DNA from: Heterorhizobium halophytocola
GTDB lineage: Bacteria > Pseudomonadota > Alphaproteobacteria > Rhizobiales > Rhizobiaceae
DNA length: 64,000 nucleotides
Assembly (NCBI RefSeq): GCF_017873095.1
Contig: NZ_JAGGJU010000003.1
Coordinates: forward strand, 372,001 to 436,000
Direction: 5' to 3'
Shown here: positions 10,606-19,375 of the stretch, piece after piece
How positions within the stretch are numbered: the first letter of the stretch is position 1
How the letters are laid out: each line of letters begins with the position of its first letter
The notes under the pieces: model-generated
Told to the model about the DNA's origin: nothing
Databases searched by the model: none
What the model saw: the letters and a program-made list of their open reading frames with translations, nothing else
Made by a program: the position numbers and the translations under genes

Positions 10606-11982
10606 ATGAAAGTCATTATCTGCGGGGCGGGACAGGTTGGATACGGCATCGCCGAGCGCCTGTCCCAGGAAGACAACGATGTGTCCGTCATCGATACCTC
10701 CGCCTCTCTGGTCACCCGGGTGACCGAGACGCTGGACGTGCGCGGCTATGTCGGCCATGGCGCCCATCCGGACGTGCTGGCAAAGGCCGGCGCCGACCAG
10801 GCCGACATGATCATCGCCGTCACCCTGCATGACGAGATCAACATGACCGCCTGCCAGGTGGCCCATTCGCTGTTCAACGTGCCGACCAAGATCGCCCGCA
10901 TCCGCGCCCAGGCCTATATGGAGCCGGAATATTCCGACCTGTTCTCGCGCGATCATCTGCCGATCGACGTGATCATCTCGCCGGAGATCGAGGTCGGCAA
11001 GATGGTGCTGCGGCGCATTTCGTTTCCGGGCGCCAACGATATCGTGCGCTTTGCCGAAGACCATATCGCCATGGTCGCGATCGAATGCACCGAGGATTGC
11101 CCGGTCCTCAACACGCCGCTGAAACAGCTGAGCCAGCTTTTTCCCGACCTGATGGCAACCGTGGTCGGCGTCTACCGCAATGGCCGGCTGCATGTGGCGC
11201 GCTCGACCGACCAACTGCTCGCCGGCGATCTGGCCTATGTGATCTGCCAGCGCGACCACACGCGCCGCACGCTCGGCCTGTTCGGCCATGAGGAGCAGGA
11301 AGCGGGTCGCATCGTCATCGCCGGTGCGGGCAATATCGGCTACTATGTGGCCCACACGATCGAACAGCTGCAGCCGAAGACCCGAATCAAGATCATCGAG
11401 AGCGACCGGGTGCGCGCCGCCATGGTGTCGGAACAGCTGAAGCATGCGATCGTGCTGCATGGGTCGGCGCTCGACCAGAATATTCTGGCCCAGGCGGATG
11501 TGCCGGAAGCCGACCTGATGGTGACGGTCACCAACAGCGACCAGACGAACCTGTTGGCGGCAGCGCTCGCCAAGCGGATCGGCTGCCGTTCGACCATGGT
11601 GCTGGTCAACGACCCGACCTATCAGGAGCTGACGGGTTCGATCGGCATCGATGCCTATATCAATCCGCGTGCCGTGACCATTTCGCGCATTCTCCAGCAT
11701 GTCCGCAAGGGCCGCATCCGCTCGGTCTATGCGGTGCAGAAGGGGGCCGCCGAAGTGATCGAGGCCGAGGCGCTGGAAACCTCGCCGCTGGTCGGCGTGC
11801 CGTTCCGCGAACTCGAATTGCCCGACGGTATCCGCATCGGCGCCATCTACCGCGACAAGCAGGTGCTGAGGCCCGACGGCGAGCTGAAGATCAAGGCCAA
11901 GGATCGGGTCGTGCTGTTCGTCACGGCCAATTCGGTGCGCCATGTGGAGCAGATGTTTCGCGTGTCGATCCAGTATTTCTGA
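10606..11982 (+). CDS. trkA: TrkA, NAD-binding regulatory subunit of Trk/Ktr potassium uptake
   Basis: A 458-residue duplicated RCK protein. Each half has a Rossmann NAD site (CGAGQVGYGIAE near residue 4 and AGAGNIGYYVAH near residue 240) followed by a TrkA_C domain. TrkA is a peripheral cytoplasmic protein that gates the TrkH/TrkG potassium channel. No trkH or trkG lies in the window, so the membrane partner is encoded elsewhere. The position between ntrX and hfq is the usual one in rhizobia, which supports the call. It starts 60 bases after ntrX. Confidence 0.95.
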   Translation: MKVIICGAGQVGYGIAERLSQEDNDVSVIDTSASLVTRVTETLDVRGYVGHGAHPDVLAKAGADQADMIIAVTLHDEINMTACQVAHSLFNVPTKIARIRAQAYMEPEYSDLFSRDHLPIDVIISPEIEVGKMVLRRISFPGANDIVRFAEDHIAMVAIECTEDCPVLNTPLKQLSQLFPDLMATVVGVYRNGRLHVARSTDQLLAGDLAYVICQRDHTRRTLGLFGHEEQEAGRIVIAGAGNIGYYVAHTIEQLQPKTRIKIIESDRVRAAMVSEQLKHAIVLHGSALDQNILAQADVPEADLMVTVTNSDQTNLLAAALAKRIGCRSTMVLVNDPTYQELTGSIGIDAYINPRAVTISRILQHVRKGRIRSVYAVQKGAAEVIEAEALETSPLVGVPFRELELPDGIRIGAIYRDKQVLRPDGELKIKAKDRVVLFVTANSVRHVEQMFRVSIQYF

Positions 11983-12152
11983 AGGCTGCGGCGGCGGACA
12001 TCCGGCATCCGCGGGCACAGGAACAGCTCCGGCGCGGCATCAACGGGCAGCCACTTTTTCGACATTGCGGAAAAGACGCCAATTTGATACCAACTGCCTC
12101 GGAGGGGTTTTCGGGCACCTCGGCCAAGCTTTTGAACTAATACGATAAGAAC

Positions 12153-12168
12153 CCGACAAAAACGTCGG
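12153..12168 (+). promoter_or_regulatory. Small hairpin in the hfq leader
   Basis: CCGAC at 12153-12157 and GTCGG at 12164-12168 pair around a loop AAAAAC, 22 bases before the hfq ATG. The A-rich loop resembles the A-rich sequences Hfq binds, so an autoregulatory site is conceivable, but that is inference. There is no T-run, so this is not a terminator. Confidence 0.3.
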
Positions 12169-12190
12169 CAACTAAGAAAGAATCGGCGCC

Positions 12191-12433
12191 ATGGCGGAAC
12201 GTTCTCAGAATCTGCAGGATCTTTTCCTCAACACCGTACGCAAGCAGAAGATTTCGCTGACGATCTTTTTGATCAATGGTGTAAAGCTCACCGGGGTCGT
12301 GACATCTTTCGACAATTTCTGTGTGCTTCTGCGTCGTGACGGCCACTCCCAGCTGGTCTACAAGCACGCCATCTCGACAATCATGCCCGGTCAGCCGCTG
12401 CAGATGTTCGAGAGCGAAGAAGCCGCAGGCTGA
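12191..12433 (+). CDS. hfq: RNA chaperone Hfq
   Basis: An 80-residue Sm-like protein forming a hexameric ring that matches small RNAs to mRNAs. The Sm1 motif ([20 protein letters not shown], then NGVKLTGVV) and Sm2 motif (YKHAISTI) are intact, with residues of the proximal and distal faces (Q8-like and the YKH segment) visible. The length matches the short alphaproteobacterial form without an extended C-terminal tail. Its ribosome site is a weak AAGAAAG. It is followed by hflX with 75 bases between, the usual arrangement. Confidence 0.97.
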   Translation: MAERSQNLQDLFLNTVRKQKISLTIFLINGVKLTGVVTSFDNFCVLLRRDGHSQLVYKHAISTIMPGQPLQMFESEEAAG

Positions 12434-12508
12434 TAGGATCGGGCCATAGCCATCCGCGATACAAACAATGATTCGATCATTCCGGAGCAGGAGAAGCACC
12501 GGGATGAC

Positions 12509-13840
12509 ATGCGTGCGATCGTCATCGTGCCGGTGCTCAAGCAGACCGGCCGCGGTGCCGCGTCGGAGACGCGTGGCCTGCAGCTGCGCAGTCACGAAAG
12601 CCGGCTGGAGGAAGCAATCGGACTGGCCCGCGCCATCGATCTCGAGGTGGCCGAAGGCCTGATCGTCATGATCGCCAGCCCGAAGCCCGGCACGCTGCTC
12701 GGCACCGGCAAGATCGCCGAGATCGGCGAGAGCCTCGACAGCCACAATGCCGGCCTGGTGATCGTCGACCATCCGCTGACGCCGATCCAGCAGCGCAATC
12801 TGGAAAAGGAATGGGGCGCCAAGGTGATCGACCGCACCGGCCTCATTCTCGAAATCTTCGGCCGCCGCGCCTCCACCAAGGAAGGCACGCTGCAGGTCGA
12901 GCTTGCGCATCTGAACTACCAGAAGGGTCGCCTTGTGCGGTCCTGGACCCACCTTGAACGCCAGCGCGGTGGTGCCGGCTTCATGGGCGGTCCGGGGGAA
13001 ACCCAGATCGAGGCCGACCGCCGGCTCTTGCAGGACCGCATCGTCAAGCTCGAGAAGGAACTCGAGCAGGTCGTGCGCACCCGCCAGCTGCACCGCGCCA
13101 AGCGGCGCAAGGTGCCGCATCCGATCGTGGCCCTGGTCGGCTATACCAATGCCGGCAAGTCGACGCTGTTCAACCGCATCACCGGGGCCGGGGTTCTGGC
13201 CGAGGACATGCTGTTTGCCACGCTTGACCCGACGCTGCGCCGGATGAAGCTGCCGCAGGGCCGCACCGTGATCCTGTCCGACACCGTGGGCTTCATCTCC
13301 AATCTTCCGACCCATCTGGTGGCCGCCTTCCGCGCGACGCTGGAAGAGGTCCTGGAAGCCGATCTCATCCTGCATGTGCGCGACATGTCCGATCCGGACA
13401 ATGCCGCCCAGGCCGAGGACGTGACGCGCATTCTGGAGGAACTCGGGATCGACCAGAAGGCCCGGGACGCACGGCTGATCGAGATCTGGAACAAGATCGA
13501 CCGGCTGGAGCCGGAAACCCACGATGCGCTGATCGAGCGCGCCGAGGTGCGCTCGGATGTCTATACCGCCTCGGCGATCACCGGCGAGGGGATCGATCCG
13601 CTGCTGCAGACGATCTCCGAGCGGCTTTCGGGCGTGCTGACGGAAGCGACCGTGACGATCCCGGCCGACAAGCATGCGCTGATTTCCTGGCTCTACGACA
13701 ATGCCGTGGTCGATGGTCGCACCGACAACGAGGACGGCTCCGTCGATCTCGACGTGAAACTGACCGACCGCCAGGCGAGCGAGCTGGAAAAAAAGCTTGG
13801 CACCACACCACCGGCTGCGCGGGAAGACTGGGAGCGCTGA
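12509..13840 (+). CDS. hflX: Ribosome-associated GTPase HflX
   Basis: A 443-residue HflX. It has an N-terminal HflX domain with the glycine-rich segment GGAGFMGGPGETQIEADRR, a coiled helical linker (RIVKLEKELEQVVRTRQ) and a GTPase domain with G1 GYTNAGKST, G2/G3 DTVGFISNLP and G4 NKID. HflX splits stalled ribosomes under stress. Homologues often carry a few residues ahead of the MRAIVIVPVLK start, but an in-frame TAG at 12434 and the lack of an upstream ATG or GTG leave 12509 as the best start, with AGGAGAA 12-14 bases upstream. Confidence 0.94.
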   Translation: MRAIVIVPVLKQTGRGAASETRGLQLRSHESRLEEAIGLARAIDLEVAEGLIVMIASPKPGTLLGTGKIAEIGESLDSHNAGLVIVDHPLTPIQQRNLEKEWGAKVIDRTGLILEIFGRRASTKEGTLQVELAHLNYQKGRLVRSWTHLERQRGGAGFMGGPGETQIEADRRLLQDRIVKLEKELEQVVRTRQLHRAKRRKVPHPIVALVGYTNAGKSTLFNRITGAGVLAEDMLFATLDPTLRRMKLPQGRTVILSDTVGFISNLPTHLVAAFRATLEEVLEADLILHVRDMSDPDNAAQAEDVTRILEELGIDQKARDARLIEIWNKIDRLEPETHDALIERAEVRSDVYTASAITGEGIDPLLQTISERLSGVLTEATVTIPADKHALISWLYDNAVVDGRTDNEDGSVDLDVKLTDRQASELEKKLGTTPPAAREDWER

Positions 13841-13855
13841 GCGCCCGCTCTTTTT
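13832..13855 (+). terminator. Candidate terminator of hflX
   Basis: GAGCG (13832-13836) pairs with CGCTC (13846-13850) and is followed by five T. The stem begins inside the last codons of hflX. The stem is short and the loop is nine bases, so strength is doubtful. Confidence 0.5.
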
Positions 13856-13942
13856 CCCGTGCCCGCAGGCGCGTTGAGGCCGTTCACGATCGTGCGATCG
13901 GCCATCGATATCCGGCAATCCGCACCGCAGACCGCGAACCGC

Positions 13943-13957
13943 TTAAGGCCTCGTTAA
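13943..13957 (+). promoter_or_regulatory. Perfect CtrA-type box (TTAA-N7-TTAA)
   Basis: TTAA at 13943-13946, seven bases, then TTAA at 13954-13957. This is the full consensus of the cell-cycle regulator CtrA in alphaproteobacteria. It lies 55 bases before the start of the division transpeptidase gene, a natural CtrA target. I noticed no second TTAA-N7-TTAA while reading the intergenic regions of the window. Binding is not shown by sequence alone. Confidence 0.6.
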
Positions 13958-14011
13958 CCAAGGAGGTCTAGTCAGGGTTTGTTAAGAGTTTCTGACCGGT
14001 AGCACTTCGCC

Positions 14012-15736
14012 ATGTCGATCATCCGCAGCCTCGGTCTCAAGAGTGGCCGTCTCACGCAACTGACAATCGGGTCCAAGGCGCATGGCAAGGCCAGCGCCAA
14101 GATGATCGGCCGCTCGAAGCGTGCGCGCTCCCGGATCGTCACGCTGGTGAGCTGCGTGATTGCGGGAAACCTGCTGATCGCCGGCAAGCTCGTCTATTTC
14201 GGCATGGAGCCCGACGACGAGACGTCCTCCATTCCCCCCGTGCATGTTGTGGCCTCGAGGCCCGATATCATCGACCGCAATGGCGAATTGCTGGCGACCG
14301 ATCTGCGCATGGTATCGCTCTATGCCGAGCCGAACCGGGTGGTCGATGTCGATGACGCCGTCGACAAGCTGATCCAGGTGTTTCCCGATCTCGACCGCCG
14401 TGCCACCTATCGCAAGCTTGCCAATGCGCGCTCGCGATTTACCTGGCTGGAGCGGCAGATCACGCCGAAGCAGGAAAGCGAAGTGCTGGCGCTCGGCATC
14501 CCGGCCGTCGGTTTCCGCCCGGAGGTCAAGCGCTTCTACCCCGAAGGCCGCACCGCCGCCCATGTCGTCGGCTATGTCGATATCGACAATCACGGCAAGG
14601 CCGGCATGGAACGCTATCTCGATAGCCAGGGGCTTTCGGACCTGGCAATGACGGGTCTGACGGCAACCGACGCGCTGAAGCCGGTGAAGCTCTCGATCGA
14701 CCTGCGGGTGCAGAATATCGTCCACGATGTCGTCGAGGACGCGCTGGCCCGCTACAAGGGGCAGTCCGCAGGGGCCGTGGTGCTCAACGTCCATACCGGC
14801 GAGGTCGTCGCCATGGTGTCGGATCCCGACTTCGATCCGAATGATCCGCAGGCGAGCGGCGGCGACGGCTGGCTGAACCGGATGAGCGACGGCACGTTCG
14901 AGATGGGCTCGACCTTCAAGACCTTCTCCATGGCCATGGCCTTCGACCTCGGCGCGGTCAAGGCGACCGACAAGTTCGACGCCTCGGCGCCGCTGCATTA
15001 CGGCCGCTACACCATCCATGACGACCACGACGTGCCGCGCCGCTGGCTGACCGTGCCGGAAATCTTCCGCTATTCCTCCAATATCGGCACGGCCAAGATG
15101 ATGGACACGGTCGGCATGGAGAACCAGCAGGCCTATCTGACCCGCTTCGGCCTGCTGACCAAGATGGATACGGAGCTTCCGGAAGTGAAGATGCCGAGCC
15201 AGCCGAAGGTGTGGAAGAAGATCAACTCGATCACGATTTCCTTCGGCCATGGGGTCGCCACCACGCCGCTGCAGACGGCGGTGGCAGGCGCTGCGATGAT
15301 CAATGGCGGAAAGCTGATCGAGCCGACCTTCCTGCCGCGGACCCAGGCTGAGGCGAGCGAGATCGCCAAGACCGTGGTCAAGCCTTCGACCTCCGACATC
15401 ATGCGCTCGCTGTTCAAGCTGAACGGGCAGGAGGGCTCCGGCGTGCCGGCGCAGGTGCCGGGCTTCCAGGTGGGCGGCAAGACCGGGACGGCCAACAAGG
15501 TGATCAACGGGGTCTATTCGCACAAGCTCAGCTTCAACGCCTTTCTCGGCGCCTTCCCGATCGATCACCCTGACTACGTCGTGCTGTCCTTCATCGACCA
15601 GCCTTTGACCGGCGAACACGGCCTGACCTTTGCCACCAGCACGGCGGCGCCGATGGTCAAGCAGATCGTCAGCCGCGCGGCACCGCTGCTGGGCGTCGAG
15701 CCGCAATTCTCCGACAACCTGCTGGTAGGCTTCTAG
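14012..15736 (+). CDS. Class B penicillin-binding protein, FtsI-type D,D-transpeptidase
   Basis: A 574-residue monofunctional transpeptidase that cross-links peptidoglycan. It has a cytoplasmic basic tail of about 40 residues, one membrane anchor (about 42-64), a PBP dimerisation domain, and a transpeptidase domain with the serine motif STFK at 300-303, SSN at 355-357 and KTGT at 490-493. It belongs to the FtsI/PBP3 group. Whether it is the main septal enzyme is unclear, because rhizobia also have an ftsI in the division and cell wall cluster, which is not in this window. The start ATG at 14012 has only a weak ribosome site. A strong AGGAGG at 13961-13966 lies about 45 bases upstream, but an in-frame TAG at 14000 rules out a longer protein. 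The CtrA box upstream suggests cell-cycle control. Confidence 0.9.
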   Translation: MSIIRSLGLKSGRLTQLTIGSKAHGKASAKMIGRSKRARSRIVTLVSCVIAGNLLIAGKLVYFGMEPDDETSSIPPVHVVASRPDIIDRNGELLATDLRMVSLYAEPNRVVDVDDAVDKLIQVFPDLDRRATYRKLANARSRFTWLERQITPKQESEVLALGIPAVGFRPEVKRFYPEGRTAAHVVGYVDIDNHGKAGMERYLDSQGLSDLAMTGLTATDALKPVKLSIDLRVQNIVHDVVEDALARYKGQSAGAVVLNVHTGEVVAMVSDPDFDPNDPQASGGDGWLNRMSDGTFEMGSTFKTFSMAMAFDLGAVKATDKFDASAPLHYGRYTIHDDHDVPRRWLTVPEIFRYSSNIGTAKMMDTVGMENQQAYLTRFGLLTKMDTELPEVKMPSQPKVWKKINSITISFGHGVATTPLQTAVAGAAMINGGKLIEPTFLPRTQAEASEIAKTVVKPSTSDIMRSLFKLNGQEGSGVPAQVPGFQVGGKTGTANKVINGVYSHKLSFNAFLGAFPIDHPDYVVLSFIDQPLTGEHGLTFATSTAAPMVKQIVSRAAPLLGVEPQFSDNLLVGF

Positions 15737-15774
15737 TTCGTCTCGCCAGGGCCGCTGCTACTCTGGACCGGCAG

Positions 15775-16062
15775 TCACTGGCCCTCGACGATAAAGGCGC
15801 GGTACTTGGCGCCTCTGAACCGATGCTCTGCCGCCTGCTGATAGGCAGGGCTGTGGTACCAGTCCCGGGCGGCAGTCATGTCGGCAAATTCCAGAATGAC
15901 GGCACCTTCGATCGGCGGCCCCTCCAGGGTTTCGTGTGGCCCATAGGCAGCGAGAAACGCGACGTCGCGACCGGCAAAGCTGTCTTTGACATCGGCGGAA
16001 TAGGTATCGAGGGCACTCCGATCTGTGGTGTTCTCGCGGGTGAAGACGACATAGGCGGGCAT
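15775..16062 (-). CDS. DUF1330 family protein
   Basis: A 95-residue small alpha/beta protein of the DUF1330 family (dimeric alpha-beta barrel clan). It starts MPAYVVFTREN and contains GAVILEFADMTAARDWYHSPAYQ, cut here to the typical parts AVILEF and WYHSPAYQ. There is no signal peptide. Family members are about this length and have no firmly established function. It lies convergent with the transpeptidase gene and ahead of no other gene on its strand within 38 bases. The following minus-strand genes upstream are likewise small ferredoxin-like-fold or heme-linked proteins. Confidence 0.85.
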   Translation of the reverse strand: MPAYVVFTRENTTDRSALDTYSADVKDSFAGRDVAFLAAYGPHETLEGPPIEGAVILEFADMTAARDWYHSPAYQQAAEHRFRGAKYRAFIVEGQ

Positions 16063-16103
16063 GGCTGTAATCTTTCGATGGTTGCGGGTGTAACGATATC
16101 GAT

Positions 16104-16499
16104 TCAGGGCAGCGGCGTGAGGACTGTTGCTTCGAGACCTGGGCCGAGCATGGGCTTCAGGGAGTTGAGAAACCGCTTCGTTTCCGGAAGGGCCTCGAAG
16201 GCATGCGCCGCCGCCTTGTCTCGGAACCGTTCGACGGCAATGAAGGTGTTGTCGTCCGGCGTCGAAAGAACCTCGAAGTCGATGACCTCGGCCATGGCGC
16301 GGCTTTCGGCGATGCGGGACTTGATGAGCTTCAGGAATTGCTGCCGTTGTCCGGCGTGGATCGGCAGCTTGACAAGCAGCCCGTATGGGGCGGCGTCAAG
16401 CCGGGCATAGGTCTCGGATGGTGTCTGGGCTTGCACATTGGTGGCGGAAACGAGGGCGCCAAGGGCCGTCGCCAGCAGAGGGGACGTCGGTCTGATCAT
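16104..16499 (-). CDS. Exported antibiotic-biosynthesis-monooxygenase (ABM) fold protein
   Basis: A 131-residue protein with an N-terminal signal peptide (MIRPTSPLLATALGALVS, cleavage likely after NVQA) followed by an ABM/YgiN-type ferredoxin-like domain: LVKLPIHAGQRQQFLKLI, DFEVLSTPDDNTFIAVERF and AAHAFEALPETKRF. Cytoplasmic relatives include quinol monooxygenases. An exported version is less common and its substrate is unknown. I use the methionine at 16499 because it starts the signal peptide; an in-frame methionine at 16550 would bury it. The gap to DUF1330 is 41 bases, so the two may be cotranscribed. Confidence 0.8.
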   Translation of the reverse strand: MIRPTSPLLATALGALVSATNVQAQTPSETYARLDAAPYGLLVKLPIHAGQRQQFLKLIKSRIAESRAMAEVIDFEVLSTPDDNTFIAVERFRDKAAAHAFEALPETKRFLNSLKPMLGPGLEATVLTPLP

Positions 16500-16580
16500 G
16501 GTGAAATCCGCTTGCGGAAGGAAGATAGGGGTGGGTGGACGGCAGGACATCTGCCGCCCTTTATCGACACGGGTGCCGCG

Positions 16581-17000
16581 CTACTGGCCGAACGCGCGAA
16601 GGGCCTCTTCGCCGGCTTCCTGGTCCTGCGCCCAGCTGCCGCCGGAAATGCCCAACCCACCGATGATCCGGCCGTCTTCCATGATCGGAAAACCGCCGGC
16701 GACCGCCGTCACGCGCGGGACGTGACGAAGGTTGGAGGCGCCGCGATCATCCACGAGATCGTTCCACTGTGCGGTCGAGAGACCGAAGGACGCCGCGGTA
16801 TAGGCCTTGTCGATGGCGATGGTGACGGCGAGATAGGAGCTCCGGTCACTGCGCTCGAAGGCCTTGAGATTGCCCGAGGCATCGACAATCGCGATGACCG
16901 GTTCGAAGCCGGCGCGTTCGGAGGCGGTGAGGGTCTCGGCGATCAGCCGCGCTGCGGCCTCGCGGGTGATGGAGAGGGAGGTGAAGCTGTTCTGCGACAT
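16581..17000 (-). CDS. GlcG/HbpS-type heme-binding family protein (DUF336)
   Basis: A 139-residue protein of the GlcG/HbpS family. Seen are AAARLIAETLTASERAGF, VIAIVDASGNLKAFERSD, KAYTAASFGLST, VAGGFPIMEDGRIIGGLGIS and a C-terminal DQEAGEEALRAFG. Members form octamers and some bind heme or corrinoids. The physiological role is not fixed by sequence. The methionine at 17000 matches the family N-terminus, while the open frame to 17171 upstream is not family-like. The 297 bases before it (17001-17297) contain no gene I can support and should hold its promoter. Confidence 0.85.
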   Translation of the reverse strand: MSQNSFTSLSITREAAARLIAETLTASERAGFEPVIAIVDASGNLKAFERSDRSSYLAVTIAIDKAYTAASFGLSTAQWNDLVDDRGASNLRHVPRVTAVAGGFPIMEDGRIIGGLGISGGSWAQDQEAGEEALRAFGQ

Positions 17001-17297
17001 GGGGGAAATCCTGCTGTTGTTCCTTGCACCGCGACCGCCCGCCCTCTCAATGAGACAGGGCGTGCCGCTGGAGCACAGCAGATGTAGCGACGATGATCCG
17101 CCGCCGGGATACGCACAACGTTTGCCGATAGTACAGAACAGGATACCGTCGCTTTTTCGCGCATCAGGCAAAATTCAAAGAAACAGGCGCTTGAACACGG
17201 TCGCCATCGACCGGATACGTCGCCCTTGCCGTAGCTTACTGTGAACGACGTCGCGGCCATGAAGCGGCTAGCGCATCAATCTTTCGCGCTGGCCGCA

Positions 17298-18485
17298 TCA
17301 CGGCTTGCCAACGAGGCCGATCCGCTTGATCGGGTTCATCAGGTCGCCGGTGACCACGCGGGTGATCAGATGGCGCACCACCGGCATCGTCGTCATCGGG
17401 CCGATCAGCAGGTCGCGGGTGGCCGGCAGAAGGCGGCTGTCGGACTGATAGAATGGCGTCAGGACGCGGCTTAGCGTCTGGTAGACCTTGATGTGACTGC
17501 GGCGCTGTTTCAGGTGGGTCGCGACCGAGGAGCGCAGGGTCTCGCCGCGCTGCAGCGCCAGAAACAGCGATGCGGCATCGATCAGCGCCATATTGGCGCC
17601 CTGGCCGAGCTGCGGACTGGTGGCATGCCAGGCATCGCCGATCCGGATCGCGCCGCGGCCGATGACGGGATGGCGCGTCTGGTGGCGATAGCGCGCATAG
17701 ATCGGCTGGGCCTGGGCAGCGAAAGGTGCGGCCTCCGGCCAAAGCTTCTCGACTTCCTTGACCCAGGCGCCGCGGCCTGCCTTGCTCCAGGCATTGATGT
17801 CGCGATTGCGCAGGCTCCAGAAGAAGGTCGCCATCTCGGGCGCGCCTTCCCGCTCGGTGCCGACCGGCAGGACGCCTGCCATGCGCCGCGCCCGCTCGTA
17901 GCGCTGTTCCAGCAGGTCGGCCTGGAACGGCCCGTCGACCGGCCAGGGCACCGTCGCCCAGAGCGCGCCATAGGCAAGCTCGGTGCGGGGCGACAGTTCG
18001 ATCGGCGAATTGGCGCCCATGGTGTCGACGACGAGATCGACGGCGGGCGACTTCTGTCCGTTGGCGAAGATCAGCGCCGGCTTGCTGCCGGTCTCGACCT
18101 CGCGCACGGCCCTGCCGGTCTCGAAACGGACGCCGGCGGCGATCGCGGTTCTGAGCAGCAGGTTGAACAGCGTCACCCGCTGGATGGCGGTGCCATGTTC
18201 GCCCTCGCGATATCCGACATCGAGCACGCGGCGGCCATTGCGCGACAGGCGGCCGAGCATGCGGTGGATGCGCGCGCCGCGGGCCTCGACTTCGGCAAGC
18301 AGGCCGAGGGATTCGATCACCAAGGCGCCGGGCGGCTGCAGCACGAAGCCGGAGCCGACGGCGCGCGGCCGTTCCAGCTGGTCGTAGATGGTCACGCGCA
18401 CGCCGCCGCGCGCCAGCATGATGGCCAGCGAAAGGCCGCCAATGCCGGCTCCGGCAATCGCCACGTCAAGGTCTGTCAGTCTCAT
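17298..18485 (-). CDS. FAD-dependent aromatic-type monooxygenase
   Basis: A 395-residue class A flavoprotein monooxygenase of the salicylate hydroxylase/PHBH type. It has the N-terminal Rossmann motif GAGIGGLSLAIMLARGG, a middle DG-like segment (VDLVVDTMGANS) and the FAD ribityl motif GDAWHATSPQLGQGANMAL. It probably uses NAD(P)H and O2 to hydroxylate an aromatic or related substrate, which cannot be told from sequence. The stop of mazG overlaps its start by three bases on the same strand, so the two are translationally coupled, although no functional link is known. Confidence 0.85.
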   Translation of the reverse strand: MRLTDLDVAIAGAGIGGLSLAIMLARGGVRVTIYDQLERPRAVGSGFVLQPPGALVIESLGLLAEVEARGARIHRMLGRLSRNGRRVLDVGYREGEHGTAIQRVTLFNLLLRTAIAAGVRFETGRAVREVETGSKPALIFANGQKSPAVDLVVDTMGANSPIELSPRTELAYGALWATVPWPVDGPFQADLLEQRYERARRMAGVLPVGTEREGAPEMATFFWSLRNRDINAWSKAGRGAWVKEVEKLWPEAAPFAAQAQPIYARYRHQTRHPVIGRGAIRIGDAWHATSPQLGQGANMALIDAASLFLALQRGETLRSSVATHLKQRRSHIKVYQTLSRVLTPFYQSDSRLLPATRDLLIGPMTTMPVVRHLITRVVTGDLMNPIKRIGLVGKP

Positions 18486-19315
18486 GGGGTATCGCGTTCC
18501 GCAGCCTTGGCCGCCTGCCAGAGCGCTTCCATGCGCTCGAGGCCGGCCGTTTCCAGCGACACGTCAAGCGCCTTCAATTCTGCCTCGATATGGCTGAAAC
18601 GACGCCGGAATTTCGTGTTGGTGCCGCGCAGCGCCTGCTCCGGATCGGCCTTCACGTGGCGGCCGATATTGACCAGCGCAAAGATCAGGTCGCCCAGTTC
18701 GTCGGTGATCCGATGCTTCTGCCCGCTTGCCAGCGCCTCGCGCAATTCGCCGATTTCCTCCTCGATCTTGTCGAGGATCGGCTCGGGGTCGGACCAGTCG
18801 AAGCCGACCTTGGCGGCGCGTTCCTGCAGCTTCAGGGCTTCGGTGAGCGCCGGGAAGGACCGCTGGACGGAGCCGAGATGGCTGGGATCCGCGTCTTCGG
18901 TAAGGCCGCGCGCCGCGCGCCGTTCGGCGCGGGTCGCCTTTTCCTGGCGCTTGATCTCGTCCCACTGGCGCTTGACCGCTTCGGGCGTATCGGCCTCGGT
19001 GCGGGCGAAGACATGCGGGTGCCGGCGGATCATCTTCGCGGTAATCGCCTCGACGACGTTGTCGAAGGAGAACTGCCCGGCCTCCTCGGCGATGCGGGCG
19101 TGAAACACCACCTGCAGCAGAAGGTCGCCCAGTTCGTCGCAGAGATCATCGGGATCCTTGCGCTCGATCGCATCGGCAACCTCGTAGGCTTCCTCGATCG
19201 TATAGGGCTTGATGGTTTCGAAGGTCTGGACGACATCCCAGGGGCAGCCGGTCTTCGGGTCGCGCAGCGCGGCCATGATTTCGATCAGCCGTGATATATC
19301 CTTGGATGGTTCCAA
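18482..19315 (-). CDS. mazG: MazG nucleoside triphosphate pyrophosphohydrolase
   Basis: A 277-residue all-alpha NTP pyrophosphohydrolase with two MazG repeats. The first has the metal-binding pattern YEVADAI and DELGDLLLQVVFHARIA; the second has EIGELREAL and DELGDLIFALVNIGRH. It hydrolyses NTPs or dNTPs to monophosphates and is linked to (p)ppGpp-related and house-cleaning functions. The start is a TTG at 19313-19315, supported by a strong GAGGAGG about eight bases upstream. No mazEF is nearby. Confidence 0.93.
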   Translation of the reverse strand: MEPSKDISRLIEIMAALRDPKTGCPWDVVQTFETIKPYTIEEAYEVADAIERKDPDDLCDELGDLLLQVVFHARIAEEAGQFSFDNVVEAITAKMIRRHPHVFARTEADTPEAVKRQWDEIKRQEKATRAERRAARGLTEDADPSHLGSVQRSFPALTEALKLQERAAKVGFDWSDPEPILDKIEEEIGELREALASGQKHRITDELGDLIFALVNIGRHVKADPEQALRGTNTKFRRRFSHIEAELKALDVSLETAGLERMEALWQAAKAAERDTP

Positions 19316-19375
19316 TTGCGTCCTCCTCGTCTGGAACTCTCGGAAAGCCGCCTTGATGCGGCGAAATTGGGGCGC

